Shown: positions 34,896-45,557, counted from the first letter of the stretch. The stretch: DNA of 64,000 nucleotides from Gordonia alkanivorans NBRC 16433 (GCF_000225505.1 NZ_BACI01000117.1:60987-124986); one strand, 5' to 3'. Numbers and translations are program-made. Notes: generated from the letters alone by a model not told the origin.

Positions 34896-35639
34896 ATGCG
34901 CACCGACGTCGAGATCGTTGCGACCGCCGACCGCGGTGTGCGGCACCGCGCGACGGGTGGTCTCGCCGTCCGGGTGACCTCACCCGGCCACGCCCAGCTG
35001 ATCGGCACCGCGGCCACACCGCTGGGTGGTGACGAGATCGTGGTCCGCATTCGCGTGGAGCCCGGAGCGCATCTGAGCGTCGGCAGTGTCGCCGCCACGA
35101 TCGCCCTGCCCGCACGAGACCGCCTGGACTCCCGGGTGAGATGGGAGATCGAGGTGGGTGCGGGTGGCCGCCTGCGCCTCGATCCGCAACCGACGGTGGT
35201 CGCCGGCGGCGCGATCCACACCTCGGACATCGTCGCCGCCCTCGATCCGTCCGCGGTCCTCGATCTGTACGAACACGTCCAGATCGGCCGATCCGTGCAG
35301 ATAGACGGGGCGACCACCACGGATCTCGACCGGATCGAGCGCGACCGCACCGGCGCCTGGACCGGAGGTCTACGGGTGGCGGTCGGCGGAGAGGTGTGGC
35401 TGGCACATCGCGTGGCGCTGGGCGCGTCGACACCGGCCGCCGCGATCGGCCATCGTGCGATGAGCAGTGTCTTCCGCTATCCGGACGATCGCGCCGAGGA
35501 CGTGCACCCGAGCGAGTTCGCGGCCCGCCTACGGCTGGTCGGCGAAGCGACCCTCACCAGTGCGCTCGGCTCGTCGGTGACGGCCACTCGCCGCCTCACC
35601 GATGCCCTCGACGCAACAGCGCTGGTCCCCAGCGGATAG
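34896..35639 (+). CDS. ureD: urease accessory protein UreD
   Basis: A 247-residue beta-rich UreD (UreH) scaffold that binds apo-urease and recruits UreF and UreG. Family landmarks include the opening strands, LDPQPTVVAGGAIH, DRTGAWTGGLRVAVGGEVWLAHRVALG and the C-terminal region. It begins 2 nt after ureG, ends the urease operon, and its last codons form the left arm of a terminator hairpin. It is convergent with ndh. Confidence 0.92.
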   Translation: MRTDVEIVATADRGVRHRATGGLAVRVTSPGHAQLIGTAATPLGGDEIVVRIRVEPGAHLSVGSVAATIALPARDRLDSRVRWEIEVGAGGRLRLDPQPTVVAGGAIHTSDIVAALDPSAVLDLYEHVQIGRSVQIDGATTTDLDRIERDRTGAWTGGLRVAVGGEVWLAHRVALGASTPAAAIGHRAMSSVFRYPDDRAEDVHPSEFAARLRLVGEATLTSALGSSVTATRRLTDALDATALVPSG

Positions 35640-35656
35640 GGAACCAGCGCTGTTGC
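35613..35656. terminator. bidirectional terminator between ureD and ndh
   Basis: A perfect 14-bp inverted repeat: GCAACAGCGCTGGT (35613-35626) and ACCAGCGCTGTTGC (35643-35656), loop 16 nt. The left arm encodes the end of UreD and the stop codon lies in the loop. It sits between convergent genes and could end transcription from both sides; T-tails are absent. Confidence 0.7.
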
Positions 35657-35675
35657 GGGTCTGCCGGTCTTGGCG

Positions 35676-37199
35676 TCAGCTGGCCGCTTCGGACTGCTTG
35701 CCCACAGCGTCCTTGCCTTCTGTCGGTACCGATCCCGAGGCGTCGGTGGCCTTCGAGTCGACCGTTCCGGAGTCGGTCTCGGCGGCCTCGGCATCGGGTC
35801 CGCTGCCGTTGCCTTCTGCGGCCTGCTTCTCCAGCGCCGACAACTGTCCGATCGCGGTGCGCGCGTACACCTGCTGTTCGGTGACGGCGAGCTGTGAACG
35901 GCCTCGGGTGGTGAAGGCGAAGAACCAGTTGATCAGTGTGTTCAGTCGGTTGCGGAACCCGACGAGGTACACGAGGTGCAGCGCGAGCCAGCCGAGCCAC
36001 GCGAAGTAGCCCTCGGTCTCGAAGGGCTTCTTGAAGCCCGGGACCGGAACCTGCATCACCGCGGAGTACCGCGAGATGGTGGCCATCGAACCCTTGTCCC
36101 AGTAGCTGAACGGCTTGCGCTGGTCCGGCGTCTGGCCCTTCAGCTCGGCCTTGATCGCGTCCGCGGCGTAGCGGCCGCCCTGGATGGCGCCCTGGGCGAC
36201 ACCGGGCACGCCGTCGACGGCCATCATGTCGCCGACGACGAAGACCTCGGGGTGACCCGGGATCGTCAGATCCGGTCCGACCTTCACGCGGCCGGCGCGG
36301 TCGAGTTCGACGCCGGACTGTTCGGCGAGCTGCTGGCCGAGCGGGCTGGCCTGCACACCGGCCGACCACACCTTGCACTGCGACTCGATGCGACGGGTGG
36401 TGCCGTCCTTCTCCTTGACGACCAGGCCGTCGTAGTCGACGTCGACGACCATCGCGTTGAGCTGGATCTCCACGCCCATCTTCTCCAGACGGGCTGCGGC
36501 CTTGCCGCCGAGCTTCGGCCCGAACGGCGGCAGCACTGCCGGGGCGGCGTCGAGGAGGATGACCCGCGCCTCGGTCGGATCGATGTTGCGGAACGCGCCC
36601 TTGAGGGTCTTGTCGCTCATCTCGGCGATCTGGCCGGCGAGCTCGACACCGGTCGGTCCCGCACCGACGACCACGAAGGTGAGCAGCTTGGCGCGCTCGG
36701 CGGGGTCGTGGGACAGCTCGGCCTGCTCGAAGGCGCCGAGGATACGGCCGCGCAGTTCGAGGGCGTGGTCGATGGTCTTCATACCCGGCGCGTACTCGGC
36801 GAAGTGGTCGTTGCCGAAGTACGACTGATCGGCGCCGGCCGCGACGATCAGGTCGTCGTACGGCGTGACCGTGATGCGCTCGAGGAGTCGCGAGGAGACC
36901 GTCTTGGCCTCGAGGTCGATGTCGAAGACGTCGCCCATGAGTACCGAGGTGTTCTTCTGCTTGCGCAGGACGACGCGGGTCGCCGGGGCGATCTCACCCT
37001 CGGCGACGATGCCCGTCGCAACCTGGTAGAGCATCGGCTGGAAGAGATGGTGGGTGGTCTTGGCGATCAGCGTCACGTCGACGTCGGCCTTCGCCAGACG
37101 CTGGGCGGCGAACAATCCGCCGAAGCCGGAGCCGATGATGACCACTTTCCTGCGGTCGGTGGCCGCTACAGCGGGGGCCTGGACGGCGGGGCTGCTCAT
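35676..37199 (-). CDS. ndh: type II NADH:quinone oxidoreductase
   Basis: A 507-residue NDH-2 flavoprotein with two dinucleotide-binding motifs: VVIIGSGFGGLFAAQRL for FAD near residue 20 and VVVGAGPTGVELAGQIAE for NADH near residue 180. The FAD-contacting VFVVGDMM and the quinone-site region GVAQGAIQGGRYAA follow. A hydrophobic segment near residue 400 (WLGWLALHLVYLVGF) would anchor it to the membrane. It passes electrons from NADH to menaquinone without proton pumping. ATG 37199 fits the family; AAGGAG lies 11 nt upstream. The C-terminal 60 residues are acidic and low-complexity. It corresponds to Rv1854c. Confidence 0.95.
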   Translation of the reverse strand: MSSPAVQAPAVAATDRRKVVIIGSGFGGLFAAQRLAKADVDVTLIAKTTHHLFQPMLYQVATGIVAEGEIAPATRVVLRKQKNTSVLMGDVFDIDLEAKTVSSRLLERITVTPYDDLIVAAGADQSYFGNDHFAEYAPGMKTIDHALELRGRILGAFEQAELSHDPAERAKLLTFVVVGAGPTGVELAGQIAEMSDKTLKGAFRNIDPTEARVILLDAAPAVLPPFGPKLGGKAAARLEKMGVEIQLNAMVVDVDYDGLVVKEKDGTTRRIESQCKVWSAGVQASPLGQQLAEQSGVELDRAGRVKVGPDLTIPGHPEVFVVGDMMAVDGVPGVAQGAIQGGRYAADAIKAELKGQTPDQRKPFSYWDKGSMATISRYSAVMQVPVPGFKKPFETEGYFAWLGWLALHLVYLVGFRNRLNTLINWFFAFTTRGRSQLAVTEQQVYARTAIGQLSALEKQAAEGNGSGPDAEAAETDSGTVDSKATDASGSVPTEGKDAVGKQSEAAS

Positions 37200-37415
37200 C
37201 TCCAGACATCTCCTTCTCGCTCGATGGGGGACGGTTTGTGCTTCGGTACCGTGTGGATTCGTGTCGTGACGTGGCCGAACCACGTGACGGGGATCGAGGC
37301 AAAACCGTACTTGCCCACAACGGTAGTCAATGATGCGCGACCGGGCGCGACCAGGACGGCGTGGCGCGACGCCCTGAGCGCGGTCACGGCCGTGCGGACG
37401 GTGTCGCCACAGGGG

Positions 37416-38024
37416 TCAGGCTGTCAGATCGCTGGCCGATGACCAGCGCAGAGATCGTCGCTGCCACTCGGTCTTGAGGATCTGGTACTCGACCTCGTAC
37501 CGGTCGGGACCGAGATGGAGCGGATGCGTGGGCATGCCTGCTCCAACGGTTTCCTCGCCCACGTGGATTCCCGACAGCGTCATGCCGAGTTTCTCCATGA
37601 CGCGCCGCGAGGGCATGTTGCCCGCGACGGTGCCGGCGAAGACGCGTTCGGTGTCGAGATGGTCGAAGGCGAATGCCATCAGGGCGAATGCGGCCTCGGT
37701 GGCCAGGCCGCGTCCCCAGACCGTCCGGCGGATGCGGTAGCTGAGTTCGAGTTCGGGGCGTCGGCTGTGACGCGGAGTACGCAGCGACGCCCAGCCGAGG
37801 AATGCGTCGGTGGCGGGATCGCAGAGCACCCAGGTGCCGGTCCCGTACATCCGGCGCTCGGACTCGGCCCGGGGCACCACCCAGTCCTCGATGACCGCCC
37901 GGGGGGTCGGGGTGCCGCCGCTGACGAAACGCATGACCTCGGGATCGCTGTCGAGGTGGACGAGGTCGTCGATGTCCATCGCAGACACCGGGCGCAGACG
38001 TGCCCGTGCCGTGTCGATGTTCAC
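37416..38024 (-). CDS. GNAT-family (RimJ/RimL-like) N-acetyltransferase
   Basis: A 202-residue acetyltransferase. The acetyl-CoA motif is RRTVWGRGLATEAAFALMAFAF, followed by the RimJ/L-type NMPSRRVMEKLGM. Such enzymes acetylate ribosomal proteins, amino acids or small molecules; the substrate cannot be inferred. GTG 38024 has a purine-rich GAGGGG upstream. It shares a 179-bp divergent region with the thioesterase gene. Confidence 0.85.
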   Translation of the reverse strand: MNIDTARARLRPVSAMDIDDLVHLDSDPEVMRFVSGGTPTPRAVIEDWVVPRAESERRMYGTGTWVLCDPATDAFLGWASLRTPRHSRRPELELSYRIRRTVWGRGLATEAAFALMAFAFDHLDTERVFAGTVAGNMPSRRVMEKLGMTLSGIHVGEETVGAGMPTHPLHLGPDRYEVEYQILKTEWQRRSLRWSSASDLTA

Positions 38025-38190
38025 CCGAGGCCCCTCACTGCCCGACTTGAGCCCGCGAATCGCGCGGACGCACCGTGGCGGAGACGCGGGCGGCGACTGC
38101 CTGCCTGCGCATCTCTGCCGTTTCCCCGGAGGCGAGTCTACGGTCTCGACACGGTCGGTACCGCAGTACGCAGCGGGCGTGTCCCGCCGT

Positions 38191-38196
38191 TATGGT
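38191..38196 (+). promoter_or_regulatory. -10 hexamer of the leaderless thioesterase gene
   Basis: TATGGT with 7 nt (TGCTGCC) to the GTG at 38204. The ATG at 38192 lies inside this hexamer. Confidence 0.45.
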
Positions 38197-38203
38197 TGCT
38201 GCC

Positions 38204-38668
38204 GTGGCCTCTGAACGATCTGCACCGGACTATGTCCTCGAGATCCCCGTCCATCTCCGATGGGGCGACATGGACATCAACAATCACATCAACAACGTGC
38301 AGATCTCCCGCCTCTTCGAGGAGGCGCGTGTGCGTTCCTTCCACGAGTGGATTCCCGACGGGCCGCGGAACTTCTCCTTCCTCGTGGCACGCCAGGACAT
38401 CGAGTTCTCCGCACCCGTCCACTACTCGACCCACCCCGTGACCGTGCGTTCGTGCATCGGGCGGGTCGGTCGATCGTCGTTCACGATGGCGCTGCGCCTG
38501 TTCGACAAGGAGGGCGTCCTCTGCGCGACGGCGGAGACGACGCTGGTGGTCGTCGACCCGGCGGTGGGCCGGCCGACGCCGATTCCGGATCAGCTGCGGG
38601 AGGTCCTCCTCAACAGCCTGGGCGAACCGGTGAAGTTCCATTCGGCACGCGCGAACACCGCCGGCTGA
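38204..38668 (+). CDS. hotdog acyl-CoA thioesterase (4-hydroxybenzoyl-CoA thioesterase type)
   Basis: A 154-residue hotdog protein with the active-site phrase VHLRWGDMDINNHINNVQISRLFEEARV, where the aspartate of WGDMD is catalytic. An ATG at 38192 would add four residues. GTG 38204 is preferred because TATGGT ends 7 nt before it. The specificity is unknown; the family cleaves acyl-CoA thioesters. It lies 9 bp before recC and may share its transcript. Confidence 0.85.
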   Translation: MASERSAPDYVLEIPVHLRWGDMDINNHINNVQISRLFEEARVRSFHEWIPDGPRNFSFLVARQDIEFSAPVHYSTHPVTVRSCIGRVGRSSFTMALRLFDKEGVLCATAETTLVVVDPAVGRPTPIPDQLREVLLNSLGEPVKFHSARANTAG

Positions 38669-38677
38669 CCGAGCCTG

Positions 38678-41600
38678 GTGCTGATCCTTCATCGCGCCGA
38701 GCGCACCGACACCCTGGCCGACACGTTGGCCGAGGTGCTGGCCACGCCGCTCGACGATCCGATGCGTACCGAGATCATCTCGGTACCGGCGGCCGGTGTC
38801 GAACGCTGGCTCGCCCAGCACCTCGCCCGCCGGCTCGGTTCCGGTCCCGAGCTGTCCGACGGCATCGCGGCCAACATCGATTTCACCGGTCCGGGACGGC
38901 TGTCGGACGCGATCTCGGCGGCGGTCCTCACCGGTGACCGCTTCGCGACCGACACCCCGTTGTCGACCGGGAATCCCTGGCGCGCTGCGGAATTGACCTG
39001 GCCGGTGCTCCGAGTCCTCGATGAACGGATCGATGACCCCGAGCTGACGGTGATCGCCCGTCACGTCGGTGCGGGCGACGACGCGTCACCCCGGATCGGC
39101 CGCCGTTACGCGACCGCGCGACATCTGGCCGAGCTCTTCGAGCGATACGGACGATCCCGTCCGTCGATGATCGCCGGCTGGGCGGCGGGCGACGATCTCG
39201 ACGGGGCGGGTGGGCCGCTGCGGGACGACCTGGCCTGGCAGGCGGGGTTCTGGCGTGCGGTGCGAGCCGAGATCGGACAGCCCCATCCGGCCGAGGTCCT
39301 GGGCGAGGTGTGTGACCGTCTACGGTCCGACCCCGGGGTCGCCGACCTTCCCGACCGCTTCTCGGTGTTCGGCCCCACGCGGATCACCGAGTCGTTCCGG
39401 AACATCATCTCCGCGGTGAGCGTGCACCACGACGTCCATCTGTTCGTCCCGCACGCGAGTCCCCGTCTGTGGGAAGAACTCCGAGCCGCCGCCGGGGGAG
39501 AGTCCGCCGGGGGAGCGGTCGGCGTGAGCGTCCCGCCGCGCCGGCGCGAACGTCCGGTTCCCGAACTCCGGAACCCGTTGCTGGCCGGGCTGTCCCGCGA
39601 CCTCCAGGAACTCCAGCTGCGGCTGGGCGACGTCGTCGACCGCGACGTCCGTCATCAGCCGAGCACGCCGCTGCCCGACACGTTGCTCGGTGCTCTCCAG
39701 TCGGGTATCCGCGACGACGCCGACCCCGGCGCGGCACCGTCTGCCGAACTCACCGACGACGGGTCGGTCGAGGTCCACGCGTGCCACGGTCCCGAACGGC
39801 AGATCGAGGTGCTGCGCGACCGGTTGCTGCACCTCTTCGCCGACGACCCGACCCTCGAACCCCGCGACGTCCTGATCATGTGCCCCGACGTCGAGACCTT
39901 CGCGCCGTTGATCCGGGGTGCCTTCGGACAGGCCGGGTTGCCGCACCCCGCCTTCGATCTCCGGGTTCGCCTCGCCGATCGCGGTGTGCGTCACGTGAAC
40001 CCGGTCATCGACACCGTCGTCGGCGTGGTCGAACTCGCGGCCGGCCGGGTCACCGCGGGCGACGTCCTCGATCTGCTCGGGACCGAACCCGTCCGGACGC
40101 GGTTCGCGATGACCGACGACGACCTGGACCTGGTCCGGGAATGGTTGGGCCACAGCAATGTCCGCTGGGGACTCGGCACGGCCGAACGTGCCCGGTTCGG
40201 TCTCGAACGTTTCCGCCAGGGCACCTTCGACGCCGGTCTCGACCGCATCGCGCTCGGGGTGGTCGCCGAGGAGACCGACGACGAATGGCTCGGCACCGCA
40301 CTACCTCTCGCGGGTGTGGAGAGCACCGGTATCGACCTGGTCGGCCGGCTCGACGAGTTCCTCGATCGCCTCGGGCGCGTACTCGCGGAGCTGACCACGA
40401 CCGCACCCGCTCATCGGTGGGCCGAGACGCTCGTCGAGGCGGTCGGGTCGCTCACCGCGACCGCACCCGCCGACGACTGGCAACGCGCACAGGCCATCCG
40501 GATGCTCGAGGACGCTTTCGGCACCACCGAGGAGGTACTTCGTCTCGCCGACGTGCGCGACCTGCTGTCCGCCCTGATCGCGGGACGTCCCACCCGGTCG
40601 AACTTCCGGACCGGTGAGCTCACCGTGTGCACGATGGTCCCGATGCGTTCGGTGCCCCACCGCGTCATCGTGCTGCTCGGTATCGATGCCGAGGTGTTCC
40701 CGCGCGTACAGCGCATCGACGGGGACGACGTGCTCGGCGTCGATCCGCTCGTAGGGGAACGTAATCCGCGGGACGAGGACCGGCAATGCTTCCTCGACGC
40801 GATCGGCGCGGCGCGGGACAATCTGCTCGTCTTCTACAGCGGTGCCGACCCCGTGTCGGGCCGGCACATCCCACCCGCCGTGGTGGTCAGCGAACTGATC
40901 GACATCCTCGACGGTCTCACCGGCCCGGACCGGCCGACGATCGTGCGGCGACATTCCCTGCACGGCTTCGACGCCCGCAACTTCATCGACGGCGGCGTCC
41001 CCGGCATCGCCGGACCGTTCAGCCACGACGCGTCATTGCTCGCGGGGGCCAAGGCCCTGCGCGGACCGGCCGACCCGGTCGTTCCCGCCGCCCGGGAGGC
41101 CCTCCCCGCGCCCGAACCGACGCCCGAGCTCGCCGACATCGACCTCGCGTCGCTCATCGACTTCCACGTCGACCCGATCACCGCTTTCGTCCGCCAACGG
41201 CTGGGCGCCCGGATTCCCGACGACGAGACACCGCACGACGACCAGCTCGACGTCGAGCTCGACCCGCTCGACAAGTGGGGGATCGGCGACCGTTTCCTCA
41301 CCCGGATGCTGTCGGGTGTGCCCCTCGGCGACTGTGAGGCCGCCGAACTCCGTCGGGGCACGTTGCCGCCCTTCGCCTTCGGCACCCGCGAACTGCAGGC
41401 CATCTCGCGTGCGGTCACCCGGCTGCACGGCGTCGTCGCACCGCTGCGTCCGGGATCGCCGGAGACCCTCGACATCCTCGTCACACTGCCGGACGGGCGA
41501 CGCGTGCACGGTACGGTCGGCGACGTCTTCACCGGCGACGGACAGGCCCGCCTCGTCCGCGCCACGTACTCGCGCCTCAAGGCCAAACAGCAGCTGAGCG

Positions 41601-42111
41601 CCTGGATCACGTTGCTCGCCGTCGCGGCGGCCGCGACCCAGGGCAATGCCGGCGCGGCACGGGTCGGTTCCGCGGTGTCGGTCGGTCGCGCAGCCCGAGG
41701 GGCGGGACCACCACGCTCACGCTCCGGCGCCCGGAGGATCCGGTACCGCTGCTCGATCAGCTCGTGAGGCTGCGGGACGAGGGTCTGCGCCGCCCGCTGC
41801 CGCTGCCGCTGGAACCGGCGTTCACCTTCGTCGACAACGACGGGCCCGGTCGACGGAGCCACTGGGCACTGAACAGTGCGCGCAAGGTCTTCGACGACAC
41901 CTTCGGTCCTCGCCACGACCGGTACCTCAAGCTCGCCTTCGGCGGCGATGTCCTGGCCGACGTCGAGTTCGACGTCCTGCTCGAGGAGCCGGCACCGGCC
42001 GACCGCGTCCTCGGCGGGGTGGAACTCGCTCTGGCAGAGGACGAACCGCTGTTCACCGGGCTGGCCCGCGCGGTCTGGGTTCCCGTCGGCCAACACCGGG
42101 AGGGCACATGA
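38678..42111 (+). pseudogene. recC: recC, interrupted by a -1 frameshift
   Basis: The exodeoxyribonuclease V gamma chain runs in one frame from GTG 38678 to about 41699 (opening LILHRAERTDTLADTLAEVL, RecC-type VPAAGVERWLAQHLARRLG). It continues in a second frame from about 41700 to the TGA at 42109-42111 (GGTTTLTLRRPEDPVPLLDQL, then LRDEGLRRPLPLPLEPAF). The frame changes at the GGGG run at 41699-41702, consistent with one missing base. Without correction the first frame stops at 41767 with an arginine/serine-rich tail, giving 1029 residues and losing the last 140. It could be a real mutation, a sequencing error or programmed slippage. The end overlaps recB (ATGA). Confidence 0.8.
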
Positions 42112-45100
42112 GACGCCCGGAACCCTTCGACATCACCGCCGGACTGCCGGAGCACACGACGGTTCTGGAGGCGAGTGCCGGGACGGGGAAGACCTATGCG
42201 ATCGTCGGGCTCGCGGCCCGGTATCTCGCCGACGGCGTACCGATCTCGGAGATGCTGCTCGTCACCTTCAGCCGGGCGGCGACCGCCGAACTCCGGGAAC
42301 GGATGCGCGCCCGTGTGCGTGAACTGCTCGACGTCCTCGCCGATCCCGCCGAGGTCCTGTCCGGGCCCGCGCAGGCCGACGACGACGCACTGCTGCGACA
42401 GCTGGCGAGCGGCACACCGGAGGAGGTCCGCACGCGCCGCGGGAACCTCGCCCGCGCACTGAGCGACTTCGACGCCTCGACGATCGCCACCACGCACACG
42501 TTCTGCAACCGGATGCTGGAGGCACTGGGCTTCCTCGGCGAACGAGAGCTCGTCCACTCCATCGTCGAAGAAGTCGATGAACTCACCGAGGAGGTCGCGC
42601 TCGACCTCTACCTGCGCGGCTTCTGGGCCAGTGACTCACCGGAGTTCAGCTTCGCCGAGGCACGGGAGATCGCGCGCGACGCCGTCCGCCAGGCGTCGGT
42701 GGCACTCGCCCCGGACGAGCGCGCACTCGCCGACGGGCCGGCCGCGGACCATGTCGCCGCGCGCCGGGTGAGCTTCGCCAAGGCGGTCCGGCAGCACGTC
42801 GAGACCCGCAAGCGGGATGCCCGCGTGCGCACGTACGACGACCTCCAGGCGATCCTGCACCGGATCGTCAACGACGACGTGGTCGGCGACCGTGCGTGCC
42901 AACGGATTCGCGACACCTTCTCCGTGGTGCTCGTCGACGAGTTCCAGGACACCGATCCGCTGCAGTGGGACATCCTCCGCCGCTGTTTCCACGGCCATCG
43001 TCGGATGATCCTCGTCGGCGACCCGAAGCAGTCGATCTACGGATTCCGTGGTGCCGAGGTGCTCAGCTACCTCGCCGCGGTGTCGTCCGCCGACACGCTG
43101 AAAGCGCTCGACGTCAACCGCCGCTCTGACGGTGCACTCGTGGGAGCCCTTCAGCACCTGTACGGCGAAGCGACACTAGGGCATCCGGACATCGTGGCGC
43201 GCCCGGTCCAGGCCGCCTTCGCCGGCAGCCGGCTCGAAGGCCGTCCACCGTTCCGACTCCGGGCGTTCCTGCGCCGGGATTTCGGCGCCCTCAACTCGTT
43301 CAACCTCCCGGGCGTCAAGGAGGTGCGGTCACGCATCGCCGCCGACGTCGCCGACGACATCGCCAACGTCCTGGCCGTGGGCGACCATATCGACCTGAAC
43401 GGTGTGTCCCGGCCGGTCGACCCCGGCGACATCGCGGTCCTCGTGCGCCTCAACAGCACCATCGAACCGCTGCAGCGGGAGCTCGCCGAACGCGGCATCA
43501 ACTCGGTGATCGGGTCGGGTGTCAACGTCTTCTCGACATCGGCTGCCCAGCAATGGCTGTGGGTGCTGCGTGCCGTCGAACAACCGTCCCGTCCGGACCG
43601 GGTGCGCATGGCCGCCCTGACCGCCCTCTTCGGGTGGTCCACCGCACGGGTGGCGACCGCCGCCGAGCCGGAGGTCGCCTCGCTCGGTGCCGAACTGTCC
43701 ATGCTCGCCCGGGTTTTCGCGCAGGGCGGATTCGCCGCGATGGCCCAGCGCCTGTTCGACGCGCACGAAGTGGCGGCGCGCGTTCTCACGGTCGAGAACG
43801 GCGAACGCACCCTCACCGACCTCATCCAGGTGTCGGCGCTGTGCAACAAACACGTCGTCGAGACCGGTGAAGGGCTGAGCGCACTCGTCGAGTGGCTGAC
43901 CGAACGGATCACCGACACCTCGTCGCGGCAACGTTACGAGGACCAGAGCCGACGCCTCGACCGCGACACCCAGGCCGTCCAGATCATGACCGTCCACGCG
44001 AGCAAGGGGTTGCAGTTCCCGATCGTCTACGTGCCCTACGGGTGGGACGGCACCTGGGTCAACGACCGCGGCAACATCACCTACCACGACGAATCGGGAA
44101 CCCGTCGGCTCGACGTGGGCGGCCAGCAGGCACCGGACCGGGCCGCGCGACGCCGTCGCTACGCCGACGAGGTCGCGGGCGAGGATCTGCGTCTGCTCTA
44201 CGTCGCGCTCACCCGCGCCCAGTCACAGGTCGTGGCCTGGTGGGCGCCATCGCGGAACACCACGACCGGACCGCTGCATCGGTTGATCTTCGGTCGCGAG
44301 AACGCCATTCGGTCCTCGACGGGGGACCCGGAATGGACGGTCGCCGGAGAGGTGCCGATCCCCGAGGCCGATGCCGACTGTGTGGGCATCATGCGCACCC
44401 TCGCCGAGCGGGACCCGTCGATCTCCGTCGAACCGGCCGGCCGACTCGACACGGACACCGTGCCTCCGGCCGCAGGCGACGGAGACAACCCCGCCGCCCT
44501 GGACATCGCGCACTTCGACCGTCGGATCGACCAGGACTGGCGTCGCACCTCGTACTCGGCCCTCACCGCCGATGTCGCCCACGGGGCGCACGGTTCACCC
44601 GGTGGGCCGTCGACCTCGGTCGTCGAGACCGGCAGCGAACCCGACGACGAGGTGACCGACATCCTCGACGACGAACCCGTCGCACTTCCCGGCGACGTCG
44701 CCGAGGATGTTGAAACCGATTCGGCCACAATGCGTCACGGGATGCCATCGCTGATGAACGGTCTGCCGTTCGGTGCGGCCTTCGGAACCCTCGTCCACGA
44801 GGTTCTCGAATACGTCGACACCTCGGCGCCCGAGATCGACGCCCATGTCCGCGAGCTCTGTTCGCGAGCACTCGGCGCGCTCGCCGGCGACATCGACCCC
44901 GACCGGCTCGTCGCCGCCCTGATCGGTGTGCTCACCACGCCCCTCGGTTTCGGGAATCTCTGGAGCATCGACCCTCGTGATCGCCTGGCCGAACTCGATT
45001 TCGAACTGCCGCTCGGCCCTGCGGGCGAGGCGGCATCCGACGGCGGCACGACCCTGGACCGTCTCGCCGACCTGATGGAAGAGCATCTGCCGGAGTCGGA

Positions 45101-45557
45101 CCCGTTGCGCGCTTACGCCGACCACCTGCGTGCGGTGCCGGGCCGCCGCCTCCGCGGATTCCTCACCGGCAGTATCGACTCGGTGCTGAGGATCCCCGAC
45201 GGCCGCTACGTGATCGTCGACTACAAGACCAACCGCATCCGACCGGGTGACCTGGTGGTGGAGGACTTCGACGCCGAGGCCATGGCGGGCGAGATGATCG
45301 CTGCCCACTATCCGCTCCAGGCCATGCTGTATTCGGTTGCGCTGCATCGGTATCTGCGCTGGCGGGTGCCGGACTACGAGCCGGCCCGGCATCTCGGACC
45401 GGTGCAGTACCACTTCGTGCGCGGCATGGCCGGGCCCGACACCCCGCCCGGCTGCGGTGTCTTCGAGTGGATGCTGCCCGCCGGGCTCGTCGTCGACCTG
45501 TCCGACGCACTGGCCGGTGCGGAGTCGAGCGCCGGTACCGGAGGGAAGATCCGATGA
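42108..45557 (+). CDS. recB: exodeoxyribonuclease V beta chain
   Basis: A 1149-residue UvrD-type helicase-nuclease. Walker A is EASAGTGKT at residues 21-29; the Q-motif and SF1 motifs follow, including FSVVLVDEFQDTDPLQW, LVGDPKQSIYGFRGAEV, MTVHASKGLQFPIVYV and LLYVALTRAQ. The C-terminal RecB nuclease domain carries FLTGSIDSVLRI and VIVDYKTN (D...DYK). It unwinds 3' to 5' and cuts DNA in RecBCD. ATG 42108 overlaps the recC stop, and its own stop overlaps recD (ATGA), so the three are coupled. Confidence 0.96.
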   Translation: MRRPEPFDITAGLPEHTTVLEASAGTGKTYAIVGLAARYLADGVPISEMLLVTFSRAATAELRERMRARVRELLDVLADPAEVLSGPAQADDDALLRQLASGTPEEVRTRRGNLARALSDFDASTIATTHTFCNRMLEALGFLGERELVHSIVEEVDELTEEVALDLYLRGFWASDSPEFSFAEAREIARDAVRQASVALAPDERALADGPAADHVAARRVSFAKAVRQHVETRKRDARVRTYDDLQAILHRIVNDDVVGDRACQRIRDTFSVVLVDEFQDTDPLQWDILRRCFHGHRRMILVGDPKQSIYGFRGAEVLSYLAAVSSADTLKALDVNRRSDGALVGALQHLYGEATLGHPDIVARPVQAAFAGSRLEGRPPFRLRAFLRRDFGALNSFNLPGVKEVRSRIAADVADDIANVLAVGDHIDLNGVSRPVDPGDIAVLVRLNSTIEPLQRELAERGINSVIGSGVNVFSTSAAQQWLWVLRAVEQPSRPDRVRMAALTALFGWSTARVATAAEPEVASLGAELSMLARVFAQGGFAAMAQRLFDAHEVAARVLTVENGERTLTDLIQVSALCNKHVVETGEGLSALVEWLTERITDTSSRQRYEDQSRRLDRDTQAVQIMTVHASKGLQFPIVYVPYGWDGTWVNDRGNITYHDESGTRRLDVGGQQAPDRAARRRRYADEVAGEDLRLLYVALTRAQSQVVAWWAPSRNTTTGPLHRLIFGRENAIRSSTGDPEWTVAGEVPIPEADADCVGIMRTLAERDPSISVEPAGRLDTDTVPPAAGDGDNPAALDIAHFDRRIDQDWRRTSYSALTADVAHGAHGSPGGPSTSVVETGSEPDDEVTDILDDEPVALPGDVAEDVETDSATMRHGMPSLMNGLPFGAAFGTLVHEVLEYVDTSAPEIDAHVRELCSRALGALAGDIDPDRLVAALIGVLTTPLGFGNLWSIDPRDRLAELDFELPLGPAGEAASDGGTTLDRLADLMEEHLPESDPLRAYADHLRAVPGRRLRGFLTGSIDSVLRIPDGRYVIVDYKTNRIRPGDLVVEDFDAEAMAGEMIAAHYPLQAMLYSVALHRYLRWRVPDYEPARHLGPVQYHFVRGMAGPDTPPGCGVFEWMLPAGLVVDLSDALAGAESSAGTGGKIR

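Noticed and set aside
37269..37285. ACGTGG-CCGAA-CCACGT dyad upstream of ndh
   Set aside because: Only 6-bp arms in GC-rich DNA and no matching known operator; too weak to report as a site.
41646..42107. N-terminal extension of the recB frame into recC
   Set aside because: The extension is out of frame with RecC homology and is proline/arginine-rich; RecB homology begins at ATG 42108.
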